From: Saccharum officinarum
Taxonomy: Eukaryota; Streptophyta; Magnoliopsida; Poales; Poaceae
Assembly (NCBI GenBank): GCA_020631735.1
Contig: CM036160.1
Span: 112,822,680 to 112,886,679 of the forward strand
DNA length: 64,000 nt
Reading direction: 5' to 3'
Of the stretch, positions 10,431 through 22,607 are shown one piece after another. The position numbers and the translations under genes are program-made. Below the pieces are notes generated by a model that searched no databases, was not told where the DNA came from, and saw nothing but the letters and a program-made list of their open reading frames with translations. Every line of letters begins with the position of its first letter. Positions within the stretch are counted from its first letter, which is position 1.

Positions 10431-12440
10431 ACGAGAGAACGAAAGGCAGGGCCGCAGGGTAAACGCAGCCCAGGCCGGCTCTGTTTGGAAGCCCAGGAAC
10501 ATGGCCAGTTCTCGGCCCAGGATCAACTGCATCTGCTGCCAGTCGGCACGGGCGGCCGCTGTCCAAGCCAGGGCCTCCAGGCCAGTCCAGTCCAGCGACT
10601 CCTCCGGTCCAACAGCCTGTGCTGGTGCCTGGTGGCCTGCTGCTGCGAGCAGAAAAGAGGAGGAGACCTCGGCGCCCGCAACACCGCACGCGCACGTCTC
10701 GTTCACAGCGATCGACGCGCTGTGTGGGAAATCAGAAACACCCCGCGGCCCGTCGCCCCGTCCGCCGTGCAGCTGGCGAAAAGCCGCGGCCGATCGAGTT
10801 GGGCGGCAGTTCGCCGCGGTCGGCAGAGCGTGTGAACGAGCCGCACATGACGCGATGGACCGGACCGACGACTATGGACAGCCAGCCAAGCCTGGCGAGG
10901 GGCACACCATGCGTGCAACAGCGATGACCCGCGCGCCGCAACCACATGGCACATGAGCACTCTCCGCCACGGATTATCATTTCATACACTACGTACTAGA
11001 ATCACACTAGCTAGCAACTGCTAGCGGTAGTCGTGGTACCCCGTACCCCTGCGCCTAAGGTACGGTCTCGTGTCGGAGGCACGGCACACGGATCACGGGC
11101 CGGTGAGATGGGATCCTTTCCTTGTGCGACTTTGGCAGCTTGGACTTTGGCAGCGACGAGGAGTTCGGCAGCAGCCGGAAAAAACTAACCTCTGTTCAAG
11201 TCTCCCGTCGCACCATGGATCGGAGTAGGGAGCAACACCAGCACACACTAGGCAGTAGGCACTACTACGCGCGCGACTTCTCTACAGCGAGGTTTGAATT
11301 TGACCTCGGATCGATCGATCAAACGTCTACCGTGCCCCGCGATTTTTAAATCAGGCCAGCTCTCAACAGTGAGGCCGAGTAGTCAGCAATCACCCTTCAC
11401 CCCCAAGTCGTAGGTCTCCTTCACACCAGCGTGGCGCCTGACGACTTTGCACTGCTCGCTACTCCAGTAGCAATAGCTAGCACTACTTAGTTTTCTGAGC
11501 CACACCTACCGAACCTTTTCTCCATGTCTGCGGATGAAGGAAATCAGGCACAGGAGTACGCGTGTTTGACCTCGTTCGTTCGCTCCGGCGGCAAAGTGAG
11601 AAGGACCCATCGATGCTGGCCGGTCAATTTCGGTTCTAGGTGCGGCATTGCCATCCATCTGTCCACGCCCCTGATTGCGGCATTGCCATCCATCTGCCCA
11701 CGCCCCTGACGCACGCACGCACACAGCGAGACGGCCGACCCATCCATCCATATCCATCCACCCGTCCGTCCATCGATACACCACTAGCGCGCGCGCTCGC
11801 GTCGCCGTCGCACGGTCGCTTCATGCGCCGCGGGGGAGATCTCATTTCGTTCCTTTCGGGACGGGACCGCGCTAGCTCTTGACTCGCCACGCACGGAGGA
11901 ATGCTGCGGTGGTGGTGGTGGTTTCACGTCACATTGCGCGTACGGCGTACGTGACGGAGCGTCCATCTGCGGCGCGCGGTGCACTGCTCGTCGGTGACGC
12001 CGACGTCGTCCCTGCCTCGATCCCCCTGCACTTTTTTTATTATTATTCAAAGATCCCCCTGCACTTTTGGTTCTAGGTGCCGCCTCCATCCCTGCACTTG
12101 CAGCCAGTGCCAGGGAGGCGAGGACGGGCGGGCCGGGCGTCGTACGCCGGCGCACCAAACTAATAGGCGTCGGCTTAAAGCTAGGCAGTCAGTCGATCGA
12201 TCCTTGCCCTTTTCGTCGTCACTGATCCCTTGGCGGAGAGGTGCTCGACGTCGCGGGTGTCCACTGGCCGAGGTCGCGCGCGTTTGGTGGGCACTTGACC
12301 CCGTCGACCCGTCCCCTCGCCACTTCGCTTGGGAGTTGATACGACGGGTGTAAAGCGCCGATCTGGTGGACCTAGAGTGAAGGGCCATGCCCGGACAGGA
12401 CAGCAAGAAACAGACATGGAATTTCATCCCTTCTATTGTG
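10431..12440. other. GC-rich gene-free stretch
   Basis: Several overlapping open frames of 60-195 codons occur on both strands, as expected in GC-rich DNA with few stop codons. None has a recognisable domain, plausible splice structure or consistent protein-like composition. The stretch contains a small tandem repeat at 11641-11709 and CCAT-rich low-complexity DNA at about 11735-11775. I cannot support a gene here; a degraded promoter or gene remnant is possible. Confidence 0.45.
11641..11709. repeat. Two-copy tandem repeat, unit ~35 bp
   Basis: 'TGCGGCATTGCCATCCATCT' followed by 'GnCCACGCCCCTGA' occurs twice head to tail (first copy 11641-11675, second from 11676) with one internal difference. 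Confidence 0.85.
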
Positions 12441-13468
12441 GACTGCGGTGGATGGAGAAGCCTGACTGGTTTCTTTTTTAAAAAATTAAAAAAAATCTGT
12501 GCAGATTATGTTGTAGACCGTACAATATAATTACTATTTTTACATTTTTAGAAGGCAAATTAGAGGAGGTGGATTTGCCTTGTAGATGTGTACAATTATG
12601 TTCTAAAGAGTGTATATATGGTGGAATTTTAGCCAAAATCACTATTTTTATGTTTTTTTTTCTTAAGGGTACATTTGCACTCCATAAAACATTAGTATTA
12701 TAGAGCTAGCTTCACTCCTGCTCTCATCATGTATATAGCCAATACAGCTTCAGTTACAAGTCACAGTCACGCACAACTCCATCATCTAATTAATAATGGC
12801 CATTCAAAAATCTCTTATATAATGGGATGATGATGATCGTCCATTTTGAACTGGTCTATGATATACTATCATATATACTGTATACACTGTTAGTAAAATA
12901 TATAACTGTACAAGATATGCTCCGTGTGCGTCATAGATTCCGTACTTGCACAACATGTGGAGACCGGGGATGGCGTGTACGGTAGCAGCAGGGGCCAGCG
13001 AGGTGGCTACCATATAATACTGCAGGATCGGAGCAGACAGGGCAATATAAGCGCGCGCGATTTGTACGCGGTATCTTACTACAGAAACCACTGTTGCCGA
13101 ATCAGGGGATGATCAGACGACGCAATACATTTTACACCGCACATGTCAGTTCGTAATCGCCGAAAGATCTCTCGCAGCCCTGCTGCCAAGACGCGACGCC
13201 CAGCAGGCCAGGGCGTGATTAGTTTACGACTAAAATAGGGTTTGGGTAATGCACCCGACAGCTGGAGCTGCTGTTGGCCAACCTGGAGTAGTCTCTCTCC
13301 GACGTACGTTTCCATACACCTTTTTTTTTAGTCAATCATATGCTGCATTGCATACAAAAACAATTCATGTTTTCATACAAATAAGCAGCAGCATTTGACT
13401 CCTCGATCAGGAATAATCCGATAGTGTATATATAGTCCAGTCCACATCTCTCACCGTTGTTACCTGCT
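12441..13468. other. AT-rich intergenic stretch, no gene seen
   Basis: No supported reading frame. One 95-codon minus-strand frame (12804-13091) is rejected for lack of any recognisable motif. Confidence 0.4.
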
Positions 13469-13474
13469 CCATCC

Positions 13475-13482
13475 TATATATA
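13475..13482 (+). promoter_or_regulatory. TATA-like box upstream of a hairpin
   Basis: TATATATA preceded by CTCCATCC, about 210 bases upstream of the hairpin at 13691-13765. This spacing would suit a Pol II transcript carrying the hairpin. TATATATA is frequent in AT-rich DNA, so the evidence is weak. Confidence 0.25.
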
Positions 13483-13690
13483 CGTGCGATTTCTTGGTGT
13501 TATATATGCATATATTCTCTGCGTGCCAAGTCAAAGCCTAGAGGTGAGCTTTTAACCTAACAGCATAATACGATATGGTTGTGGGTGATGACGAACTGAT
13601 GATGCATGGATTAGTACTGGATCAGCATCGAGATCTTGGAACACTGGACTGGAGGTGGTGAGACGTTGCCCTGCCGCACCACCCGTCATG

Positions 13691-13765
13691 CATATCCCTA
13701 GCTTGCCGAGCTGGCCGCTGGGGGATCGGAGAGAGGTGGTGGCTAGGGCGGGCAAGCTGGGCATG
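13691..13765. ncRNA. Imperfect hairpin resembling a MIRNA foldback
   Basis: Arms 13693-13716 and 13741-13765 pair as three blocks. The inner block pairs CTGGCC with GGCTAG, the middle block AGCTTGCC with GGCAAGCT, and a shorter outer block follows. That gives about 20 base pairs including three G-U, one 3/4-nt internal loop and a 24-nt terminal loop. Size and shape fall in the range of plant miRNA precursors. I do not recognise either arm as a known conserved plant miRNA, and hairpins of this quality also arise by chance. Confidence 0.3.
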
Positions 13766-13789
13766 CTTGATCTGGATCACTACGAATAA

Positions 13790-14892
13790 TTGGTGACTAG
13801 CTATAGCAGCTCAGCAAGACATATTAACTACCTAGTTGGTTCATGGATTAGTTTGGATTCTAGTGCTAGACTGCTAGTGGCTTGTACTTTTTTTTTCTTT
13901 CACAGCTTATTGGTTGGGAAAAGGTTGCTTTTGTCTAGTCGTTATTATGCGTTAGATTTCGTTCATGTGGAATACATGCATGATGAAGAGGACCCGGCGT
14001 GGCCCACACCCAACAAGACAGGAGGGCCAGCGGAGTACAAGGGGTGGATAATGTAAGTTTAACAAGCTGCATGGTTTTTTTTACAATGTAAGTTTAACAA
14101 GCTGTAGAGGTAGACATGCTCGACACTACTGGACACGATATGATGCATTTTTGCCGTCGATTAGGCAGGCGTTTTTTTTGACGGCAGAGAGAGAGAGAGC
14201 GCACATGGCGCTCTGCAGCGAACCACGGTGGTACGTGCAAGTACCACGGTAATGTCGGGCCCCTGCCCTGCCCTCCCCCTCTTGGTCGCCCCATCCATCT
14301 GTCCTTGCTCCTCTGGACTGGAGACTAGAGCCATGCACTGCCAACAGCTCGGATCTGCATCTCGATCGTCCCCTGTCGTCTCCGGTGACCGGTGGATGCG
14401 CGGTGCACACGCGTCTGCGCGCGGCCAGCCACAGCCAGCCGGCTGGCCATGCATGCGTCTCTGGCGCGTCACGACTACGCTAGCTTGCATCCACACGTGG
14501 AGCAGTAGGGTACTATTCAGAATGGAATTAATTGAAACTGACTGTGATCGAGTAGTGCCATTGTGCCAATCGAGCTTATCATTAGCGCTTCTAGAACCTG
14601 TATTTAGAGCTATAGCGTGTTTTAGTAGTCCAAGCCATGCATGCATGCATGACGAACTCGCGCGTGCGCTCACAGCGAAGACGTGCCGTACCGAAGATCC
14701 GCCGTCCGTCCTGCTGCGCGCGCACAGGCACAGCTGCTCGCGCCTGCTCCGGTCCCACCGTCCCGTCGGCGTCGGCGCACGCAGCAGCTAACTGCATGCC
14801 ACGTGTCCTGGATCGGATCTCCTGCGTGCATGCGCCCAGCTAGCTATCATGGCGGCCGCTGTTCGAGCGCCCACTTTTGCTGCCACGTACAA
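13790..14892. other. Gene-free stretch with a small duplication
   Basis: No supported gene. A 20-bp sequence, AATGTAAGTTTAACAAGCTG, occurs at 14050-14069 and again at 14085-14104. The part 14220-14830 is GC-rich with spurious overlapping frames of up to 187 codons and several GCATGC-rich stretches. Confidence 0.45.
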
Positions 14893-15120
14893 CCTCCGTA
14901 CCAGAAAAAGTGTCGTTTTAGGTTTTTTAGACATCGTGTTTGATTGTTCGTCTTATTCAAAAATTTTGTGCAAATTATAAAATAAATAAATCATTATTGA
15001 AGTATCTCTAATGATAAAATAAGTCATAACAAAATAAATAATATTTATTAAATTTTTTTAATAAGACGAACAGTCAAACACGATGTCCGAAAAAATCCTA
15101 AAACGATACACGGATGATGG
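14893..15120. mobile_element. Stowaway/mariner-like MITE with ~50-bp inverted ends
   Basis: The left end reads CCTCCGTACCAGAAAAAGTG, then 'TCGTTTTAGG...AGACATCGTGTTTGA...GTTCGTCTTATT'. The right end is its inverse ('AATAAGACGAAC...TCAAACACGATGTCCG...CCTAAAACGAT...CACGG'). The AT-rich 100-bp middle is non-coding. The CCTCCGT start fits Stowaway MITEs mobilised by mariner-type transposases. The terminal TA duplication is not clean at either side. Confidence 0.8.
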
Positions 15121-15619
15121 ATGCATACACCTACAGCTCGATCGATCGACTGCATTTATTACTGCTGGATTGCTCTTAATTAGCAGAGTAGATAGTATGA
15201 TGCATGACCCGACCAGCTAAGCTGACAGTAGTAGATCCATAGCTCCGATCAGTCATCAATCATTGTGATTGCTCGACTCGCCAGCTGCTCCAATCCACTT
15301 CCACTGTGATTGTTCTTCAATGCTGATGAACCGGTACACAGAGACTGCAGAGATCCTGTATAGGTGCAGCACATGCATCGTTTAGTAGTAGTACGATCCA
15401 GTAGCACCGAGCATGTCTACTACGCTGATACTGTACTGCACTTTATATATGCTTTGCAATGGTCCCCAAATTAAAAAGAACACATATTAAAAAACAAACG
15501 AAGCCTTATGTATCAATATCCCTGTGGACGATGTAGATACACATGCATGTCCATCGATCCGACCATTTATTTGCAAGCTGATACAATAATACAAATGCCG
15601 CCTGCACCGCCCAATCCTA
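15121..15619. other. Intergenic sequence, nothing recognised
   Basis: No gene or intact repeat is seen. GATC- and CATG-rich short motifs are scattered without order. Confidence 0.4.
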
Positions 15620-15690
15620 TTTTGGCTTCTGCTGATTTATTGTGAGAGAAAAACACTGTTCGTTCGCTGAAAAAGTACTGCTGAAGTAGT
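15620..15690. mobile_element. hAT-type MITE fragment ('TGTTCG' family)
   Basis: Contains 'CTGCTGATTTATTGTGAGAG' and 'AAAAACACTGTTCGTTCGCT', the core of the same grass MITE family seen at 6013-6111. Both termini are missing. Confidence 0.55.
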
Positions 15691-15724
15691 GTTATAGAAC
15701 ATGATTTAATATATAGTAAACTAT

Positions 15725-16019
15725 GTATCTAAAAAAGCTATAACGACTTAAAACTTAGAATGGAGAGAGTAGAGAGTGTAACTTTAGATCCGCTCAAGAT
15801 CAAATTATCTTAAATTTAATTAGATTTATAGAAAAGAAATAATATCAAATATGACTCTAAATAGATATATAAAAATACATTCCACAACGAATCTAATAAA
15901 ACTTATTTACTACAATAAATATTAGTATATTTTCATATAAAATTCGACAAAACTTCATATTGTTTGACCTAGCACTATTATGAAAATTGCATCATTAATT
16001 TCTTGGATGGAGGGAATAT
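15725..16019. mobile_element. Stowaway-like MITE remnants
   Basis: 'CTATAACGACTTAAAACTTA' followed by 'GAATGGAGAGAGTA' (15741-15774) is a typical right end of a grass Stowaway element. A second right end, 'TTCTTGGATGGAGGGAATA', closes at about 16019 after an AT-rich body. No matching left end is clear, so these are probably two overlapping remnants. Confidence 0.5.
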
Positions 16020-16896
16020 GTTGCAGTAGCCAGCTGGCTCCTACTGTAGCTTTGTATATCCTTCTCTTGCATTGGCCGCTGGAGGGTTGTGTCATCTTGC
16101 AATTGGTGTAAAGTGCAACATACACCGAGTGGTGGATCCATGGACCGATCCTTTCTCCTAGATTTAATCACCGCGCGCTCGGATGCATAATAGTATAATA
16201 ACAAAATAAAGAAGAGATATATAATAAGGTCAAGGGTCATGCTTCTCCAATCTCCATTCTAGTGATGAATCGTGGCGGAAAACTTATATAACGCGTATAT
16301 GCCTTTTGTTAGGGATAAAGTTCGTATCGTAGTCAGTTTTGCAGTCTGTGTTACATTATTATACAGGGCAAGCATATCTGTATCCCGTGACTAGGATGCA
16401 AATTCCACCTCTTTTGTGTTATTTGGGTTGTTGTTCTAAACTTGCTAATAAAAGTAGACTGAAAAAGGCAAGACATGCTTAATTAATTTAGAGGGGGAAG
16501 TAAATGAGCTAACTAATAGCTTACCCAAAAACTATTGGTTGCCCACTTGGGTATTGCCACCTGTGACATACTCAATTCCAACTCTGTAATCGATATGTAA
16601 CTACCTTATTAGTAGCTTCTTTTTTTGAGGGAAACCTTAGTAGCTTTTTGTTACCGACTTCGATGGATCCTAATATATAAATGAGATATACGCAGTTTAT
16701 TATACAGAGTTTTAGGAAGTTGCTATATTTTAGGTGTCCGAAATTTTAGGAATTTTTAGGTAATGATTTTACACAAACAACTAGTATAATTAAAAGGCTC
16801 ACAAGAGACAACTAGTGTAGCGTATTTATCTTGTGTAATATGTAATTTATATTAATTAATCAAATTTATTTTATGTTGGAGGAACTTAAAATGACT
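16020..16896. other. AT-rich intergenic stretch, no gene seen
   Basis: No supported reading frame or repeat structure. The 81-codon minus-strand frame at 15995-16240 is considered spurious. Confidence 0.4.
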
Positions 16897-17145
16897 TAGT
16901 CCCTCTATCCTCAAATAAATCAATTTGTAGAGTTGTTCTAAGTCAAATATTTGAAAGTTTAACAGAATTTATAGGAAAGAGCATCAAGCTAGATTTATGA
17001 CACCCATTAAATTAATATCATTAGATATACTATAAAATATATTTTCATATATAATTTGTTTATTTGGTGTCACAAATATCATTGTATTTTTATAAAAGTT
17101 TAACTTAAGACAACTCTTAAAATTGATTTTATTCCTAGATAGAAT
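16897..17145. mobile_element. Stowaway-like MITE
   Basis: The left end 'CCCTCTATCCTCAAATAAAT' plus 'CAATTTGTAGAGTTGT' is matched by an inverse right end 'ACAACTCTTAAAATTGATTT' plus 'TATTCCTAGATAGAA'. The AT-rich middle is non-coding. The ends have diverged, indicating an old insertion. Confidence 0.65.
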
Positions 17146-17157
17146 GTTTGAAAACAA

Positions 17158-17252
17158 GCGAGCCCTGTTTGCTTGAACTACTTTAGTAGTATTTTTTAGC
17201 GAACGAACAGTGTTTTTCTCTAACGACAAATCAGCATAAGCGTCGGCATAAG
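17158..17252. mobile_element. hAT-type MITE remnant ('AGCCCTGTTTGCT' end)
   Basis: The left end 'GAGCCCTGTTTGCTTGAACT' and the body 'GAACAGTGTTTTTCTCTAAC' plus 'GACAAATCAGCATAAGC' match the GGCCCTGTTCG family in the orientation opposite to the copies at 6013 and 15620. The right terminus is eroded. Confidence 0.6.
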
Positions 17253-18548
17253 TCAAATTTCTGTCCATTCGGGCAGAGAAATTAAAGGTAATGCAAGTAC
17301 TAATATATGTCGGAAGCTTCCATGGAAGCTTCGTATCTGAATATTTTTCTGTCCGGGACCGAAAGATCCAGCTGTACACTGTTCCGCAGTACGGTTACTG
17401 TCCCCGGCCCGTCTCGCGGTGCAGGCACACATCATATCCCCGCGCCGCGCATGGCCCATGAGCGCCACTAAACAACTCTGTTCGCTCGCATGCACCTACA
17501 GATAATACCCCTGATCGACCTAATCATCGCACGAACGTCAACGAAGCACAGCCATGCAACAATCCATGCATTATCGTCGGTGTGCAGCTAGTGACGAATC
17601 GACGATGCGCTCCGGCAAATTGCTTGCAGAAGCAAGGCACTCGTTCACTCATCACCAGATGGAGACTGATAATTGCCACGTACTGACGTACTCTTTGCTG
17701 CCATTATTTGCAACAAAAGCGTACTAGTTTTTTCGTCCGATCGTACTCCCTCCTCCATTAAGTGCCAATGGATCGGCGGAAAGAATATATAATCTCTTCC
17801 GATCGGCGGCGTGATTTGTCGGTTGCGTCTCCTGGTGGACGTCGTCGTCGCCGCCGTCGTTGAGATGATCCGGCCGGTCCGGGCATATGGCTGCATGCAT
17901 ATGCTCGCAGATGCAGCGTGTCCCTGGTTCCGGGGTCGGAGCGGTTGCGCGGCGCCGCGGATGGCCGGCAACTGTGTTGCGCGGCCGGGGGACACGATGG
18001 CACTGCTAGACTGCTAGTTGCATGCATGCAGATGCCTGCATGCAAATGCATATGGCCTCCATTATTTGTTCCATCGTCAGCATGCTAGCGTTTCAGCCTT
18101 TTCACGACCGTAGCGTACCTTCGGTTTTTTCTACGTACGTATATATACGAACGCACGTACGTATATGGATACAGGATATATACGTATTGTGTGCACCAAC
18201 TATACGTACGTACACGTGCAGGTACACTACTGGTTTTGCACTCGATCGGCGATCGATCTGTGCTGCACATCTAGCTGTTCCAGAGGGAGAGTTCGTACGG
18301 AGTTTGCGCGTGCGACACATTCATTAGCGAGCTCTACACGCACGCACGAGCGCCATGAATAGTCCATGTCCATGCACGATGGATGGGAAGGATGGGATTA
18401 AATGGGACGGGCCAAGCATATATCTACCCCAATTAAGAGCGCTGATTGCATCGTCACGGCTGCCGGCCCTAATGAACTTTCTTCCCCGGCCGGGCTGTAC
18501 CGCTGTACGTGCCTGTACCGTCCCACCTGGCGACCCATGCTCATCATC
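17253..18548. other. Gene-free stretch, mixed composition
   Basis: No supported gene. ACGTAC/TATACG-rich DNA at about 18115-18215 is low-complexity and self-complementary. Short overlapping frames on both strands (up to 116 codons) have no recognisable motif. Confidence 0.4.
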
Positions 18549-18551
18549 AAT

Positions 18552-18795
18552 GGCTGTGTTTAGATCCAAATTTTGGAGTGCCAAAATACACTGTAGCATT
18601 TCGTTTGTATTTGGTAATAATTGTCCAACCATTGACTAATTAGGCTCAAAACGTTCGTCTCGCAGAGTACAACTAAACTGTACAATTAGTTTTTGATTTT
18701 ATCCACATTTAGTACTCCATGCATGTATCGCAAGTTTGATGTGACGGGGAATCTTTTTTTGCATAGTGCACTTTTCAACTCATCTAAACACAGCC
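18552..18795. mobile_element. Tourist-like MITE with 13-bp inverted ends
   Basis: Starts GGCTGTGTTTAGA and ends with its exact inverse, TCTAAACACAGCC. It is flanked on both sides by AAT (18549-18551 and 18796-18798), a 3-bp duplication as expected of PIF/Harbinger-type insertions (usual target TWA). The interior includes the grass-family signature 'GACTAATTAGGCTCAAAACG' and 'CATGCATGT'. It belongs to the same group as 51182-51453 and 58939-59279. Confidence 0.85.
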
Positions 18796-18799
18796 AATG

Positions 18800-19820
18800 A
18801 TTCGCTAGCTGCCTGTCAGTGCCTGACACGATGGTTGATGACTTGATTCGATCGGCGTCCTTTATATATGTTCTTCGTCAGTTCATGCATGCATCAGTAC
18901 TCCCGATGACACACACACACACGCATGCATGCATGGTCATTACACCCATTACCACTCTAAAACTCGTTTGGTTAAAACCAGGGGCTGGCTACCTGCAGCT
19001 TCTTCATTATATTTGCCGAAAGTGGCCGTCACTTCGCTTTTGCCGAACGGGCGTTTATATTAGTTCAAAGCTAAACGATCGAGGTCACCGACCTGTGTGT
19101 GGAAAGGGGGTGGGGGAGATCACCCGGCCCGCCAGCCGGCTCACACGCGGCAACACGGTAGTTTTTTTCGCCGGCAAAAAAAACGAGCCGATCAAGCGAG
19201 GAGCACGGGCCGCGGCGCCGACCAATGGTTTTGTGGGGAGAAATGGAAACGCTGGAACGCGCGGTCGCGGTCGCGTCTTGACACACGGGCACACGGCAGT
19301 CGGCACGCGCCGAGGGAAACAAAACGCAGCAGGAATCCGGGCGGGTGGGGAGGGGTGGAGCCGAGGGCACATCCCTGTCACCAAGTCAAATTCAGCGGTG
19401 CCGGTGCGGCGGGTGACCGGGGGAGGAGCAGAGCAGCAGTTGAGCTGCCGAGAGCAGGGGAAACTGGAAAGGAAGGGAAGCGCGGCCGTAGGCATCAGAC
19501 GGACCGCGCGGTGACGTCTCGGCCAGACTGGCTTCTGCTGACCCCGGGACGCCCCACGCCGCGGCCACGAATCATGCATGCACTTACATTCCATTCCAAC
19601 GTACACATCCGCGGGCGTCACTCTCCTCGGTTCCTGCATGCTAGCTGTTCATGTTCTACCGCGCTTGACATCTCCTGTCGAACTGAACAAAAATATTGAT
19701 GAAGACGACGGGCAGTTACACGTTTACTCGGTCGTCAATCGGGTCAGGTGCCTAGTCAGTCACCTAACGATAAATGATATACTCCGTATAACGATAAATG
19801 ATATACTACCGTGGTGAACA
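18800..19820. other. Gene-free stretch, GC-rich at 19090-19560
   Basis: Includes a short (CA)n tract followed by GCATGC repeats at about 18908-18935. The GC-rich middle has overlapping frames of up to 231 codons on both strands, but none shows a recognisable domain or consistent coding character. Confidence 0.4.
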
Positions 19821-20616
19821 ATATGGGTGAGTTTGGTTTCTAGCTAACTTCTACCTGGCTAGAATCCTAGCTTGAGCGGGCTTAGCCTGTTCCCACCAAG
19901 CCAACCTCAGGTTGTTAGCCTGGCTAGTGCCAGAGTGTGTTTAGTTGCCTGATTTATTTTGATACAGTCACCTTTTCTCTAAATCGGTAAGTTTACCTCT
20001 TTTTGAGAAATTTGGTCGAACAACTGGTGGACACCTCTTGAATGGGTGCACGGTGAGCATCCAACAAGCACAACCAGCACCCCAACGAGCACGGCGAGCA
20101 GCCCGGCGACGGATTGGGAAGAGGGAGGCGCATGACGGTTCAGGTGGGGAGGTGATGGGAGGAGGAGGCAAAGCAACGGCCGGAGGCGAACCATGAGCAG
20201 CGCAGGAAGGGTCTGCCGCCGCTCGGGAGCTGCTGGTGCACGCCGCCGTCGGATATCTCGCTGCCCAAGAGCATGAGGTGGGTGAGGACGACGGTGGCTA
20301 GTCCGGTGATCTCGACAGTGCCTAGTCCGATGATGGTGACGGCACCTCCCCTGCCTGTGCCTCCATGGCCGCGAGTTCCATAACCGCTGCTAGAGTGTGT
20401 CCACGCCGGGATGGCTGGCCGGGGGCTGGGGGTGCACCAAGGGTGAGGGGGCAACGGGGCTCCGCCGAGGGGGAGGGGACACCGGGGCGCCGCCGTGCCA
20501 GGGGGCGGGGAGGCGTGCCGAGCGAGTGCGCAAAGGGCCTCCATGGTTGCGAGCACCGAGGGGGAGAGAAGCGAGCAAGGGGACTCCATGATGAGCACCG
20601 AGGGGGACCGGGCGGA

Positions 20617-22592
20617 TGTAAGGTCCAAATGGCTAGAGGGGGGTGAATAGTCTATTTAAAAATCTACAAGCTTCACTAAACAACCACGTTAGTATAAAAG
20701 ATGGCTAAGCTAATACTAGCACTAGCTCAACTACACTATGCAAGCCACCTATACAATTCTAGTGAAGCAAGGCTATGATCTCTAATACACACCAACAAGA
20801 CTAAGTCACTAAGCTACTTACTCCTATGTGATAAAAGCTACACTAAGCAAACTACACTAGGACTAGTACACGAAAGTAAAGAGCAAGTGACTAGATTCTT
20901 ATACCAACGATGTAGAGAAGTAATGCACTCGAAGAATCAATCACAATGATCAACAACAAGAGAAATCCTCGGCAAAGAGATGACACAAGAATTTTTACCG
21001 AGGTTCACTTGCTTCCCGGCAAGCTACTCCTCGTTGTGGCGATGCACCCACTTGTCGGTTCGCGAGCTAATCGACTATCAAGAGTCGAGCCCTCGGCGGG
21101 TGCCGCACAACCGCACACAAGATGGGGATCCTCCAAGCCACGAGCTCCACTAGAGTATCCAATTTGCGAACTCCCGCGGAGAAGGATCAAGAACCCCTTA
21201 CAACACTTGGTGAGGGCTCCAACAATCTCCAATTGTGAGCTCAATCACCTCCGCTGCTCCAAGCCGTCTACCGTGTCGAGAAACACGGAAGAGTAACAAG
21301 AAATCCGCAGCAACTCGAAGATCAAGTGCCTCTAGAATGCAACTCTCAAGCAATGCACTTGAATCTCACTCAATCTCACTCAAGATGTGCAACTAAGCAA
21401 AGAGATGAGTGGAGGGGTTGTTCTCTAGCTCAAAGGATGTCTCTAGGTCTCAAAATGTGCAAGAGTTACCCTCAAACCCCGGACACCCTCTATTTATAGC
21501 GAAGGGGTACGCAGCTAGCCGTTACGAACGACACCGTTGAAATCACGCTGACCGGACGCTCCGGTCAGGTTGACCGGACGCGTCCGGTCGCTACAGGACA
21601 AGCGTGAACAGTGCGCGTCAGAACTAGCCGTTGTCGTGACCGGACGCGCTCAACCGTTTGACCGGACGCGACAGTGCCAGCGTCCGGTCGCGTTCCAGTA
21701 AGCTCCTGTCGAGACCGGACGTGTCCGATCACACGTGACCGGACGCGCCGCGCGTCCGATCGGTACTCCGCTGCGCTCTGCCCCTCTGGACTTCTGCGCC
21801 TAGGTGAACTGACCGGACGCGCTGGTCAGGCCAGACCAGCGTCCGGTCACAAACCCTAGTGTCTGCGCCACGTTGAACTGATCGGACGCGTCCGGTCAAA
21901 CCGTGACCGCGTCCGGTGCAGCGTCCGATCGCCGTTTTTCAGTGAAAAACAATTCGGACTTTCCCCCCTTTTCTCGCCTCCGGCGCAATAGAAAATAGGC
22001 ATTTCATTTGCTCGAAAACGCCTGAATCCCGCGCTCGCACGCTCGGCGGGAGGGAGAGCGAACCCCAAACCCCTTACTACCGCTCAAACACCATCGTCTT
22101 CGCAAAAGTGCCAACACCATCATGTGAAAAACACCATGTGCATGTGTGTTAGCATTTTCACAAACATTTTTCAAGGCGTTAAGTTAGCTCTCTACTAGAT
22201 CCTAATGCATATGCTCAAGACAATGATCTAGTGGCACTTGATTTCCGAGCTAACCGTGATTGCCCCTCTTGATAGTCGGCTATGTATCCTAAACCCGGTC
22301 AATCACTTCTCTACTCATCTTAGACCGGCAAAAGAAAAACCCTATGGTTATACCTTTGCCTTGCGCTCTTAGATCCTTCTCTTCCACTTGATCATCATGT
22401 CCATCATTTTATGTGCATTCCATCATGATCAACATTTCATATCCATGCACCATCTTTTTGTGATCTTGTGGCCACCACTCCTTGCCACGTACACCTTCAT
22501 CACATGTGTTGCTTATGTCTAACTCAAAACACTTAACACATGACATTAGCAACTTGGTGTCATTAATTACCAAAACCAAACTTGGGCTTTCA
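20617..22592 (-). repeat. 3' LTR of the Sirevirus element
   Basis: 1,976 bp, nearly identical to 28976-31009. It lacks about 56 bp present in the other LTR (equivalent to about 30151-30206). It contains many copies of GACCGGACG and its inverse between about 21546 and 21935, including a perfect 18-bp palindrome, GACCGGACGCGTCCGGTC, at 21572-21589. Confidence 0.95.
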
Positions 22593-22607
22593 ATCTCCCC
22601 CTTTTTG
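22593..22607 (-). other. Polypurine tract of the Sirevirus element
   Basis: On the element strand AAAAAGGGGGAGAT directly precedes the 3' LTR. It is the expected primer for plus-strand DNA synthesis. Confidence 0.85.

Noticed and set aside
10237..10956. Several 100-195-codon frames on both strands
   Set aside because: Open in many frames at once because of high GC; Arg/Pro/Ala-rich, with no recognisable family.
12804..13091. 95-codon minus-strand frame with hydrophobic stretches
   Set aside because: No start context, homology or neighbouring exons; AT-rich intergenic DNA commonly gives such frames.
14161..14791. Opposed frames of 170 and 187 codons
   Set aside because: Mutually overlapping on opposite strands in GC-rich DNA with no domain or splice support.
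18819..19699. 231- and 200-codon + strand frames
   Set aside because: Overlap each other and a 184-codon minus-strand frame; no protein-like pattern.
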